This document shows, one piece after another, positions 6,786-13,358 of a stretch of 15,610 nt of DNA. The stretch is from assembly GCF_001874525.1 (NCBI RefSeq), contig NZ_LKAQ01000002.1:1-15610 (forward strand), in the 5' to 3' direction. The notes beneath the pieces were generated by a model that did not search any database, had not been told where the DNA came from, and worked only from the letters and a program-made list of their open reading frames with translations. The DNA is from Pseudodesulfovibrio hydrargyri (lineage in GTDB: Bacteria; Desulfobacterota; Desulfovibrionia; Desulfovibrionales; Desulfovibrionaceae). Each line of letters begins with the position of its first letter. Within the stretch, counting starts at the first letter, position 1. A program made the position numbers and the translations under genes.

Positions 6786-7787
6786 ATGAATCTGTTCGTG
6801 TTCGAATATTTCAGCGCCGGGGCCATGGCCGGGACCCCGCTCGCGGCGAGCGCCACCCCGGAGGGTCAGGCCATGCTCAACGCGCTGCTGCGCGACTTCA
6901 CCGTTCTGCCCGGCTGCCGGACCATGACCTGCCTCGCGCCGGGCATGCTCGTTCCGCATGCGCACGAGGTCGCGGTGGTGTCCGGCGACTGGGAAGCGTC
7001 CTTTGACGACCTCGCCGGTCGCGCCGACTACGCCCTGGTCATCGCCCCGGAGGCGGGCGGCCGCCTGGCCGACCTGAGCCGCAGGGCGCAGGGGGCCGGG
7101 GCCAGGCTTTTGGGCAGCTCCCCGGAGTCGATCCTGGCCGCTTCGGACAAGGGGGAATGCGCGCGCCTTTTTCGCCAGGCGGGCATTCCCGCTCCCGAGA
7201 CCGTACCGGTCACCCGGGAGACCGTGGGCGCGGCGGCCCGGGAAATGGGTTTCCCGGTGGTGGTCAAGCCTGCTTCGGGCCAGGATTGCGACGGGGTCAG
7301 CCTGGTCGCCGGGCCCGAGGACCTGGACCGCGCCCTGGCCCTGCTGGAAGGCCGTGAAGACTGGCTTTTGCAGCGCTACCAGCCGGGCGTCAACGCCAGC
7401 GCGAGTATATTGGTTTGCGGCAACGATGTCACGCCCCTGAGCCTGAACGGGCAGCGCATCGAACCCGGCATCCCCTTTGCCTACAAGGGGGGAAGCACCC
7501 CGCTGGACCACCCGCAATCCGAGGCGGCCCTGGACCTGGCCGCGCGCGCGGCCAGGCTCTTCCCCGGGCTTGCGGGCTTCGTGGGCCTGGACATGGTTCT
7601 GACCGACGACGGCTGCATGGTCATAGAGATCAATCCGCGCGTGACCGTGGCCTATTCCGGGGTGTCGCGGTCGCTGGACGCCAACCTGGCCGAGGCCATT
7701 CTGAACGCGGCGGCGCACGGCGTCCTGCCCGAACGGTTCGGGCCCGGACGCCGGGTGGAATTCGACAAGGGAGGCAGGGATGTCTGA
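6786..7787 (+). CDS. mfnD: ATP-grasp ligase resembling MfnD (tyramine--glutamate ligase)
   Basis: The 333-residue product starts MNLFVFEYFSAGAM, then an EGQAMLNALL segment; a FEY-start followed by an EG-x-AML stretch is typical of MfnD-like ATP-grasp proteins. The ATP-grasp core includes FPVVVKPASGQDCDG with Lys161, a LLQRYQPGVNASASIL clamp, and IEINPRVTVAYSG with Glu281 and Asn283. In methanogens MfnD joins glutamate to tyramine for methanofuran. Bacterial methylofuran is reported to carry tyrosine in place of tyramine, so the acceptor here could be tyrosine, which would also explain why no tyrosine decarboxylase is nearby. It is about 40 residues longer than the archaeal enzyme as I recall it. 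It overlaps the next gene by eight bases and heads the mfnD-mfnF-mfnE run. Function is assigned by family and context. Confidence 0.75.
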   Translation: MNLFVFEYFSAGAMAGTPLAASATPEGQAMLNALLRDFTVLPGCRTMTCLAPGMLVPHAHEVAVVSGDWEASFDDLAGRADYALVIAPEAGGRLADLSRRAQGAGARLLGSSPESILAASDKGECARLFRQAGIPAPETVPVTRETVGAAAREMGFPVVVKPASGQDCDGVSLVAGPEDLDRALALLEGREDWLLQRYQPGVNASASILVCGNDVTPLSLNGQRIEPGIPFAYKGGSTPLDHPQSEAALDLAARAARLFPGLAGFVGLDMVLTDDGCMVIEINPRVTVAYSGVSRSLDANLAEAILNAAAHGVLPERFGPGRRVEFDKGGRDV

Positions 7788-8829
7788 TCGGATGGGAATT
7801 CTCGGGCTCGACATCGGCGGGGCCAACGTCAAGGCGGCCCGCCTGGACCGTGACGCGGACGGGACCACGGCCAAAACCGCCAGCGCCCCGCTCGAGGTCT
7901 GGCGCGATCCGTCGCTGCTGGCCGGGGAACTGACCGCGCTGGGGCGCAGGCTCGACGCCGGGACGTGCTCGCATGCGGCCCTGACCATGACCGCCGAGCT
8001 GTGCGATTCCTTCGCCACCAAGCGCGAGGGGGTGAACTTCATCTGCGGGGCCGTGCACGAGGCCTTTCCCGGCCTGGCCACTTCGGTCCTGGACGTGACC
8101 ACGGGCGAGTGGGTCCGGCTGGACCGGGTCGCCGACCATCCCCTGCATTTCGCGGCCAACAACTGGATGGCCTCGGCCCTGTACGCGGCCCGGACCCACC
8201 CCGACGCCCTGCTCATCGACGTGGGCAGCACGACCACGGACATCATCCCCCTGGCGGGCGGCCAGGTGGCCGCCGTGGGCCGGACCGACACCGAGCGGCT
8301 GGATCGCGGGGAACTCGTCTATTGCGGGGTCCTGCGCAGCAACCCCAACACCCTGGTCCGCACGGTCCCGGTGCGCGGCTCCCTGTGCCGCGTGGCCGAC
8401 GAGCGTTTTTCGTTCATGGCCGACGTCCACCTGCTCCTCGGCAACATCGCGGAGGCGGACTACACCTGCGCCACGGCCGACGGGCGCGGCACCACCCCGG
8501 AGGCGGCCCGCATGCGCCTGGCCCGGCTGGTCTGCGCGGACGGCGAGACGCTTTCCATGGCCGACGTGGTCTGCATGGCCCGGGCCGTGTATGAGGCGCA
8601 ACTGTCCGGCGTGACCCGGGCGGCCCTCCAGGTCCTCTCCGGCCTGGACGAGGCCCGGCGGCCCGGCCTGGTCCTGGCCGCGGGCAGCGGGGCGTTCGTG
8701 GCGGCCGAGGCCGCGGCCCGGCTGGGCATGGCGTCCGCCTATTATCCGGGCGACCCCAAGCGGCGGCAGGAAGTGGTCCTGCCCGCCCTGGCCGCCGCGC
8801 ATCTGCTCTCCCTGGAGATCTGGCCGTGA
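7780..8829 (+). CDS. mfnF: MfnF-like furan carrier synthase (TIGR03123, hydantoinase/ASKHA-fold)
   Basis: This 349-residue protein belongs to the hydantoinase/oxoprolinase-like family annotated as H4MPT-linked C1 transfer pathway proteins. The nucleotide-binding ASKHA signatures are clear: GLDIGGANVKAA (9-20), LLIDVGSTTTD with Asp147 to Asp154, and VLAAGSGAFVA (298-308). In methanogens MfnF condenses the phosphorylated aminomethylfuran with glutamyl-tyramine to form the ether-linked core of methanofuran. MfnE, encoded directly downstream, makes the activated furan that MfnF uses, so gene order follows the pathway. The ATG at 7780 follows GGGAGG (7769-7774) at five-base spacing and overlaps the previous gene by eight bases. 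Its TGA shares GTGA with the GTG of the next gene. Confidence 0.85.
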   Translation: MSDRMGILGLDIGGANVKAARLDRDADGTTAKTASAPLEVWRDPSLLAGELTALGRRLDAGTCSHAALTMTAELCDSFATKREGVNFICGAVHEAFPGLATSVLDVTTGEWVRLDRVADHPLHFAANNWMASALYAARTHPDALLIDVGSTTTDIIPLAGGQVAAVGRTDTERLDRGELVYCGVLRSNPNTLVRTVPVRGSLCRVADERFSFMADVHLLLGNIAEADYTCATADGRGTTPEAARMRLARLVCADGETLSMADVVCMARAVYEAQLSGVTRAALQVLSGLDEARRPGLVLAAGSGAFVAAEAAARLGMASAYYPGDPKRRQEVVLPALAAAHLLSLEIWP

Positions 8830-9485
8830 ACCTGACGGTCCTCAAAGTGGGCGGCAGCCAGTCCCGCCACGACGAACTGCCCGCCCTGTGCGCCGTTCTG
8901 GCCCGGGCCGGGAAAGACCATCCCCTGCTGGTGGTCCCGGGCGGCGGGGATTTCGCGGACGGGGTCAGGCGCTGCGCGGCCCGCTATCCGCTGTCGGATA
9001 CGGCCGCCCACTGGATGGCCATCCTGGCCATGGACCAGTACGGCCTGCTTCTTTGCGACATGATCTCGGGAAGCCGCCCGGTCCGGTCTCTGGACGAGGC
9101 GGCGACCGCAGCGGGCGAGGGACGGGTGGCCGTGCTCCTGCCCCATGACTGGCTGCGCGGCGAGGACCCCCTGCCCCATTCCTGGGACGTGACCTCTGAC
9201 GCCATCGCCGCCTGGGTGGCCGGGCGGGCCGGGAGCGATCGGCTGGTCCTGGTCAAGGACGTGGACGGCCTGTACGACGCGGACCCGGCCGCGCCCCACG
9301 CGCGGCTGATCGGGGAAATGGACGTGGACGCCCTGCCGGGCAACGGCGGGGTGGACCGGTATCTGGCGCAAGCCCTTGAGGAGGCTCCATGCGAAACATG
9401 GGTGGTCAACGGGCGCTTTCCCGAACGGGTGGCGCAACTTTTATCGACCGGCGCGGCGTTGGGAACGCGGGTACGCGGAAGCTAG
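8826..9485 (+). CDS. mfnE: MfnE-like aminomethylfuran phosphate kinase (amino acid kinase family)
   Basis: The 219-residue protein is an amino-acid-kinase fold enzyme. It starts MNLTVLKVGGS with Lys7, Gly9, Gly10 and Ser11 at the phosphate-binding strand, followed by VVPGGGDFADG (36-46) and the late LVLVKDVDGLYDADP (140-154) that contacts ATP in the family. In methanogens MfnE phosphorylates (5-(aminomethyl)furan-3-yl)methyl phosphate to the diphosphate, activating it for MfnF. The family is broad (aspartate kinase, UMP kinase), but the short length and position between mfnF and mfnB favour MfnE. The GTG start lies in GTGA with the mfnF stop, a sign of translational coupling. The final TAG overlaps the TAG of mfnB on the other strand within one CTAG. 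Confidence 0.82.
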   Translation: MNLTVLKVGGSQSRHDELPALCAVLARAGKDHPLLVVPGGGDFADGVRRCAARYPLSDTAAHWMAILAMDQYGLLLCDMISGSRPVRSLDEAATAAGEGRVAVLLPHDWLRGEDPLPHSWDVTSDAIAAWVAGRAGSDRLVLVKDVDGLYDADPAAPHARLIGEMDVDALPGNGGVDRYLAQALEEAPCETWVVNGRFPERVAQLLSTGAALGTRVRGS

Positions 9486-10192
9486 GCCGGATTGAGCAGG
9501 GCCCGGAGGCGGCGGACGCTCTCGGCGTCCACGCGGCCGCCGGTCCTGTCCCCGCCGCACACGGCGGACCGGAACCCGGCGATGTCCGGCTTAAGCTCGC
9601 ACAGCAGCGGGGCGTCGGCCATGCCCAGCCTGCCCGCCAGGGCACTGGCCAGGCCGAGCTCTCGGCAACGGGCCAGGAAACGGCCGAGCGGTTCGGGGCC
9701 CATGAAGGAAAACAGGCTGTCGCCCACCTTGGCCAGGGTGTCCAACATGCAGCCGTCCGCGCCGCCCTCGGCCGCGGCCACGGCCAGGTCGTCCGGGGAT
9801 ATGGACCCGATGGACGCGCCGTCCGCATAGCCCGCGGCCATGATCCTGATCCGGGGGGCCACCGAGCGGGCTGCCCGGCACACGGCGCGGACCATGTCCG
9901 TGCCCTCGGCCAGGGTCCTGGCCCCGAAGAGCCCGACCTTGACGTATTGCACGCCGCAGGACGCGGCCCCGAGGGCGGCCAGGGCCATGGTCCCGGGCAG
10001 TTGGGGGGCGTCGCCGATGGCCACGCTTACCGGGCAGTCCGGCGGAGCCGCGGTACGAATGGATCGGATGACCTCGGGCTGGGCGGCCCCCAGGGAGCCT
10101 TCGCGGGTGTTCTTGACGTCGAGGATGTCCGCGCCCCCGGCCACGGCTTCGGCGACCTCGCCTTGGGATACGACACTGACCAATATCTGCAT
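9482..10192 (-). CDS. mfnB: (5-formylfuran-3-yl)methyl phosphate synthase MfnB (DUF556)
   Basis: MfnB builds the furan ring of methano- and methylofuran from two molecules of glyceraldehyde 3-phosphate. The 236-residue product matches the family from its first residues (GGADILDVKNTREGSLG). The residues I recall as catalytic in the Methanocaldococcus enzyme fall at exactly the same numbers: Lys27 (Schiff-base lysine), Lys85 (VQYVKVGLFG), and Asp151 with Lys155 (MLDTLAKVG). This makes it one of the firmest assignments in the window. The ATG at 10192 has GAGG upstream on the minus strand. It faces mfnE convergently with a 4-base overlap and diverges from the DUF447 gene across 83 bases. The product should feed an aminotransferase (MfnC), which is not in this window, and then MfnE. 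Confidence 0.93.
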   Translation of the reverse strand: MQILVSVVSQGEVAEAVAGGADILDVKNTREGSLGAAQPEVIRSIRTAAPPDCPVSVAIGDAPQLPGTMALAALGAASCGVQYVKVGLFGARTLAEGTDMVRAVCRAARSVAPRIRIMAAGYADGASIGSISPDDLAVAAAEGGADGCMLDTLAKVGDSLFSFMGPEPLGRFLARCRELGLASALAGRLGMADAPLLCELKPDIAGFRSAVCGGDRTGGRVDAESVRRLRALLNPA

Positions 10193-10226
10193 TGCTGCCT
10201 CGTCTGATGTGTATGGATATTTCTTT

Positions 10227-10255
10227 CAATAAGATGAATAGTTACGACAAGTCAA
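10227..10255 (-). promoter_or_regulatory. Possible sigma70 promoter for mfnB
   Basis: On the minus strand TTGACT (10255-10250) is five of six to the -35 consensus, followed after 17 bases by TTATTG (10232-10227), a weak -10. A start near 10219 would give a leader of about 27 bases before mfnB. The 83-bp divergent spacer (10193-10275) is visibly AT-richer than the genes beside it. No equally good promoter was seen for the plus-strand DUF447 gene. Confidence 0.3.
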
Positions 10256-10275
10256 AGGAATCATGGGGACCGCAT

Positions 10276-10869
10276 ATGACCGACTCTCGACTGCACTCCC
10301 TGCGCCCGGGCTGGATCTACGAAGTGGTTATCACCGCCAAGCGCGACGGCGCGGCCACGGCCGGGCCCTTCGGCCTGTGGACCGGCGACGGCGCGACCCT
10401 CGAGGCGGCCCTGTTCAAAGGCTCCTCCACCCTCGAGGCCATCCGGGAAAACGGTTGGTTCGTCGCCAACTTCGTGGACAATCCCCTGGACCTGCACGGC
10501 GCCCTGAACCGGCGGGACCAGCTTGTCTTCGACGCCGTGTCCGAAGGCGAGGCCGCCGGCTGGCCGGTGCTGGCCGATGTTCCGGCCTGGCTGGGCATGC
10601 GCGTGACGAACCTCGAGGACGCAGGCAAAAAGATGCTGCTCACGGCCGAGATCGTGGACGGCAGCGCGGCCGCGCCGGTCAAGCTCATCAACCGGGCCAA
10701 GGGATTGTTCCTGGAGAGCCTGGTCCTGTCGACGCGCTGCCGCCTGCTGGGTTGGGCCGCAGTGGACCAGTTGCGCGAAAACGTCCGGGTCATCGCCAAG
10801 GTGGCGCCGGGCTCCGGCTATGAAACGGCCGTCAGGGAGTTGCTCGCCAAGGTCGAGGGCGAGTGCTGA
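10276..10869 (+). CDS. DUF447 family protein, function unknown
   Basis: The 197-residue product matches the DUF447 (COG2457) family: RPGWIYEVVITAKRDG and GPFGLWTGDG near the N-terminus, then GSSTLEAIRENGWFVANFVDNPLDL, and a C-terminal half with LINRAKGLFLESLVLSTR. The N-terminal half recalls flavin-reductase-type FMN-binding proteins, which is a weak similarity judged by eye. The family tends to travel with H4MPT and methanofuran genes, and no reaction is known to me. The ATG at 10276 is preferred because GGGGA (10265-10269) lies six bases upstream and it directly precedes the conserved domain; in-frame ATGs at 10234 and further upstream lack a ribosome site. The gene diverges from mfnB. Its stop lies one base from the end of the opposing RFAP synthase gene, so the pair converges with no terminator between. 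Confidence 0.8.
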   Translation: MTDSRLHSLRPGWIYEVVITAKRDGAATAGPFGLWTGDGATLEAALFKGSSTLEAIRENGWFVANFVDNPLDLHGALNRRDQLVFDAVSEGEAAGWPVLADVPAWLGMRVTNLEDAGKKMLLTAEIVDGSAAAPVKLINRAKGLFLESLVLSTRCRLLGWAAVDQLRENVRVIAKVAPGSGYETAVRELLAKVEGEC

Positions 10870-10870
10870 T

Positions 10871-11833
10871 TCACTCTTGGACAAGGATTTCCGCGCCCCT
10901 GTTGTTGGGTCCGGCCTGCACGACCTTGCCCTGCAGCCCGTGTCCGTCCAGGAATTTCCGGGCGGCCCGGACCACGTCGTCCTCGGTGCGCCCGTCCACC
11001 AGTCCGTACAGGCACGGCCCCCACGAGCTTTGGCCCACGCCGTAGGCCCCGGCGGCGAGCAGGGCCCCGACCGCGTCGGCGGCCAGCTTCTCCCGGTACG
11101 TCCCGCCCTGGGCCTCCTGGAAAAATCGCCCCGTCTGGGTGTCCACTTCGGTCAGGGCGCGGCCGAAGGCCTCCACATCCCGGTCCACCAGGGCGGGCAG
11201 CATGTTCAGCAGCACGGTCCGGCAGATGGCGTCGGTGACGGCGCGGGTATCGCCCAGGTCCCGGAACACGGCCTTCTCGCTCTTGCCCGACAGGCCGGGG
11301 CCCAACGAGGGCAGGAAGAGCACGAACCGCCAGTCCTCCGGGAAATCGTGCCGGACCAGCACGCTGGACGGGGTGATGACCTCGGGCCGTTCCAGGTCCG
11401 GGTGCCCGCCGTCCAGGATGAACCCGCCGGACTCGAAGGCCGCGATGCCGACCCCGGAGCGCAACCCCCGGTCCATGGCTCCGGCCGCCTCGCGTATGTC
11501 ATGGCCCAGGCCGTGCAGTCTGAGCAGCGCGGCCGCCGTGGCCAACGCCGTCTGGGTGCCGGAGCCCAGGCCGGAATGGCGGTCCACGATCTCCTCGACC
11601 GTAAGCCGGGCCCGCCATCGGACGCCGTAATGCCCGGCCAGCCGGTCCGCGTACCCGCCGACCTGCTCGGCGCGCGGGCCGTGCACGGAAAAATCCTCGG
11701 CCGGTTCGGCCGTTACGCGCGTAAAGGGCCTGTCCAGCCCCACCCCCACGCTGCCGTAGACGTTGCCCAGCCCGGGGGTCAGGTTGGTGAAGCCGAAATG
11801 GAGCCGGGCCTGGGCGATGACCGTGACCTTCAT
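10871..11833 (-). CDS. mptG: Beta-ribofuranosylaminobenzene 5'-phosphate (RFAP) synthase
   Basis: RFAP synthase makes the first committed intermediate of H4MPT, condensing 4-hydroxybenzoate (or 4-aminobenzoate) with phosphoribosyl pyrophosphate and releasing CO2 and pyrophosphate. The 320-residue protein is a GHMP-kinase-fold member of the right length. It starts with QARLHFGFTNL, then has the phosphate-binding HSGLGSGTQTALA (86-98), RSGVGIAAFESGGFILDGG (125-143), PSLGPGLSGKSE, and the C-terminal VGQSSWGPCLYGLV (266-279). It is second in a minus-strand pair; its ATG overlaps the stop of the flavoprotein gene in an ATGA (11833-11830), so translation is coupled. Together with the pterin genes at 35-3338 it completes both halves of the cofactor. 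Confidence 0.93.
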   Translation of the reverse strand: MKVTVIAQARLHFGFTNLTPGLGNVYGSVGVGLDRPFTRVTAEPAEDFSVHGPRAEQVGGYADRLAGHYGVRWRARLTVEEIVDRHSGLGSGTQTALATAAALLRLHGLGHDIREAAGAMDRGLRSGVGIAAFESGGFILDGGHPDLERPEVITPSSVLVRHDFPEDWRFVLFLPSLGPGLSGKSEKAVFRDLGDTRAVTDAICRTVLLNMLPALVDRDVEAFGRALTEVDTQTGRFFQEAQGGTYREKLAADAVGALLAAGAYGVGQSSWGPCLYGLVDGRTEDDVVRAARKFLDGHGLQGKVVQAGPNNRGAEILVQE

Positions 11834-12393
11834 GGCGCGCCTCCGGGAGCCCGGCCGAGCTTGTCGGCCAACAGCCGCTTGAGGGCGTCCAGGCCGTCGA
11901 GCACGTGCAGGCCGTCGATGGCCCGGATCCTGTCCACGTTGGCCACGTCGATGTCGCGCACCTTCAGGGTGAACGAGGTGCCGTCCGGCAGGGTGGTGGT
12001 GGCGCTGCCGGGCTTTTGGTCCACGGGCAGGAGGTAGGTCGGGGTTTCGCCCTTGCTGATCTGGGCCACGCAGTTGGTGATCAACGTGTCGGCGATGCCG
12101 TGGGCGATCTTGGCCGCGCTGTTGGCGGTCAGGGGGGCGACCAGGAAGAAGTCGTATTTTCCGACCTGCATGGGGCCCGCGAGGAAGGGGGTGTTGGCGT
12201 CCTTCTCGACATGCACCCGCCGGGCGAAGGCGTCCAGGCGGTCGGACAGCTTGTACCATTTGAGCACCGTCCCGGCGGCCTTGGACAGAATCACGGTGAC
12301 GTCCGCGCCGGGCTGCCGGGCCACGTCCTCCATGATGTCGAAGAGCTCCGGCATCAGGTCGCCGGCGCCGGTGATGCCCCAGACGATTTTCAT
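11830..12393 (-). CDS. AfpA/DmrB-type flavoprotein, probable dihydromethanopterin reductase
   Basis: This 187-residue flavoprotein starts MKIVWGITGAGDLMPELF and has LVAPLTANSAAKIAHGIADT (84-103), followed by ITN and later the YLLPVDQ segment, features of the UbiX/DmrB-like FMN-binding fold. In Methanosarcina DmrB reduces dihydromethanopterin to H4MPT, and bacterial relatives are called AfpA. Here it would carry out the last reduction of H4MPT synthesis, in place of the DHFR-like DmrA of Methylobacterium, which is not seen in this window. The ATG at 12393 is chosen because it follows GGGAGG at good spacing on the minus strand and fits the family N-terminus; the reading frame continues about 100 codons further upstream without recognisable protein sequence. 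It is first of a two-gene minus-strand operon and is divergent from the hxlR-type gene. Confidence 0.85.
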   Translation of the reverse strand: MKIVWGITGAGDLMPELFDIMEDVARQPGADVTVILSKAAGTVLKWYKLSDRLDAFARRVHVEKDANTPFLAGPMQVGKYDFFLVAPLTANSAAKIAHGIADTLITNCVAQISKGETPTYLLPVDQKPGSATTTLPDGTSFTLKVRDIDVANVDRIRAIDGLHVLDGLDALKRLLADKLGRAPGGAP

Positions 12394-12583
12394 TCCATCC
12401 TCCCTGGCGTTGCCGGGGGGCTCCTGCCTCCGGTCCTGCCGACCGGACGGGAGCGCCCGCCGCGTGAGCCCGAGGAAGGGACTGTCCGGCCCCGGCCGCT
12501 TTGTCCGGGAGTTTCTCCCAGCCCGGCGGACGGGTGCGCCCTTTTCCTCGTATTTGCATTGCAACAGAATGCGATGGGGCTGT

Positions 12584-12627
12584 AAAGTAGGTACTTTTCG
12601 CCCACTAGTATCCTTTTGGTAATTACC
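12584..12627. promoter_or_regulatory. Probable operator pair: two GTA-N2-TAC palindromes 32 bp apart
   Basis: A perfect 14-bp inverted repeat AAAGTA-GG-TACTTT (12584-12597) and a perfect 10-bp palindrome GGTAATTACC (12618-12627) share the core GTA-N2-TAC. Their centres are 32 bp apart, about three helical turns, so both would face the same side of the DNA. A third palindrome ACTAGT (12604-12609) is centred exactly midway. The divergent HxlR-type regulator encoded at 12999 is the obvious candidate to bind, but no published HxlR site is claimed to match. Confidence 0.5.
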
Positions 12628-12787
12628 CATTCCACCGGCGGGTGCCCGCCTGTTCCGGCATAGCGAAAAGTCGTCCGCATTGGGCGTCAATACACGGATT
12701 TGGCACCGGATTTTCCAACAAATCGGGCCGCCGGAAATACTTTTTTGGACGATTCGGGCCTACGAGTTCATTTTTTGGCTGAATTAC

Positions 12788-12808
12788 GGTCAAAAGTTCA
12801 ATTTGACC
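12788..12808. promoter_or_regulatory. Inverted repeat GGTCAAA-N7-TTTGACC, possible second operator
   Basis: The two 7-base arms (12788-12794 and 12802-12808) are perfect inverted complements with a 7-base spacer, a spacing suited to a dimeric DNA-binding protein. The right arm ends directly beside the candidate promoter at 12809-12837, where a bound protein would block RNA polymerase. The core differs from the GTA-N2-TAC pair, so a different regulator may be involved. Confidence 0.4.
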
Positions 12809-12837
12809 TTGCAAAACAATGCCCGGGATTTTATCCT
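12809..12837 (+). promoter_or_regulatory. Possible sigma70 promoter for the HxlR-type gene
   Basis: TTGCAA (12809-12814) and TATCCT (12832-12837) are separated by 17 bases, each four of six to consensus. This would give a leader of roughly 150 bases, holding the inverted repeat at 12865-12881 and the hairpin at 12945-12967. Both hexamers are imperfect. Confidence 0.3.
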
Positions 12838-12944
12838 TGGAGCGCTAAATAGAATGGGTTGCGGCCGATCCCGGTGATCGGAAAACCATAGAAGCGTTCC
12901 GCCCTCCTCGTGCGGCGATTGCGGGGGCGGGACAACCATTGAAA

Positions 12945-12967
12945 GCACGCCGCGTTTCAAGGCGTGC
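12945..12967 (+). other. Leader hairpin just upstream of the HxlR-type gene
   Basis: Perfect 7-bp GC-rich arms GCACGCC and GGCGTGC enclose a 9-base loop, ending 20 bases before the GGAGG ribosome site (12988-12992). A GAAA/TTTC pairing within the same stretch offers an alternative fold. No T-tract follows directly, so it is not a classic terminator; it may be an RNA structure or another operator. Confidence 0.35.
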
Positions 12968-12998
12968 CGGGGAAGTTTTATTGAGGCGGAGGTAGCAT

Positions 12999-13358
12999 AT
13001 GCCCGATGATAGAACCAACAAAGTCAGTTGTAGCAACTACACGTATGAATTGGAGATTCCGTTTGAGATTTTCTCCGGGAAATGGGTCCCGAGCATCATC
13101 TGGAATCTCTCGAAAGAGGACAAACGTTTCGGTGAATTGAAAAAAGCCATGCCCAAGGTGACGCCCAAGGTGCTCTCCCAGCAACTGCGCATGCTGGAGC
13201 GCTACGGGATCGTCAACAGAAAGGCGTACCCGGAAGTCCCCCCGGTCGTCGTCTACTCGCTGACCAACATCGGCAAGAAGGCCATACCCCTCTTCGAGAA
13301 CATGAACGAGTGGGGGGCGGAATACCTGGAAATCAGGGAAACCGGATACCACTGTTGA
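12999..13358 (+). CDS. HxlR/MarR-like winged-helix transcriptional regulator
   Basis: The 119-residue product is a small winged-helix regulator of the HxlR family. GKWVPSIIWNLSKEDKRFGEL (27-47, shown in part by GKWVPSIIWNL) starts the DNA-binding domain, PKVTPKVLSQQLRMLE (52-67) is the recognition-helix region, and VYPEVPP-type residues (YPEVPPVVVYSLT, 77-89) form the wing. Family members often sense electrophiles through a cysteine near the N-terminus; in Bacillus subtilis HxlR, Cys11 is reported to react with formaldehyde. Here the only N-terminal cysteine is also residue 11, though the partner lysine at 13 is absent (Asn13) and the nearest is Lys8. A last-residue Cys119 is also present. 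GGAGG (12988-12992) precedes the ATG at six-base spacing. It is divergent from the flavoprotein/RFAP operon and ends at a strong terminator, so it is probably a single-gene transcript controlling the C1 locus, perhaps including itself. Confidence 0.9.
   Translation: MPDDRTNKVSCSNYTYELEIPFEIFSGKWVPSIIWNLSKEDKRFGELKKAMPKVTPKVLSQQLRMLERYGIVNRKAYPEVPPVVVYSLTNIGKKAIPLFENMNEWGAEYLEIRETGYHC

Larger units (their letters stand above)
12394..12998. other. 605-bp divergent regulatory region, AT-rich, rich in inverted repeats
   Basis: This is the longest gene-free stretch. The part next to the flavoprotein gene (12394-12540) is GC-rich and plain. From about 12540 to 12890 it is clearly AT-richer than the coding DNA. 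Inverted repeats seen by eye are TTGCA-T-TGCAA (12554-12564), AAAGTA-GG-TACTTT (12584-12597), ACTAGT (12604-12609), GGTAATTACC (12618-12627), GGCGGG-TG-CCCGCC (12637-12650), GGTCAAA-N7-TTTGACC (12788-12808), CCGATC-N5-GATCGG (12865-12881) and GCACGCC-N9-GGCGTGC (12945-12967). It must contain the promoters of both the flavoprotein/RFAP operon and the regulator gene. I found no convincing sigma70 promoter facing the flavoprotein gene. Confidence 0.7.

Noticed and set aside
12394..12690. Upstream extension of the flavoprotein reading frame by about 100 codons
   Set aside because: The frame is open but lacks recognisable protein features. The family N-terminus and a good ribosome site both mark the ATG at 12393.
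12701..12715. Sigma54-like sequence TGGCAC-N5-TTTC on the plus strand
   Set aside because: The -12 element lacks the near-invariant G (TTTC rather than TTGC), and it lies about 270 bases from the regulator start with no enhancer sites seen.
12680..12877. Open frame of 65 codons in the AT-rich intergenic region
   Set aside because: It starts with TTG and has no ribosome site, its composition reflects AT-rich non-coding DNA, and it runs through the inverted repeats.
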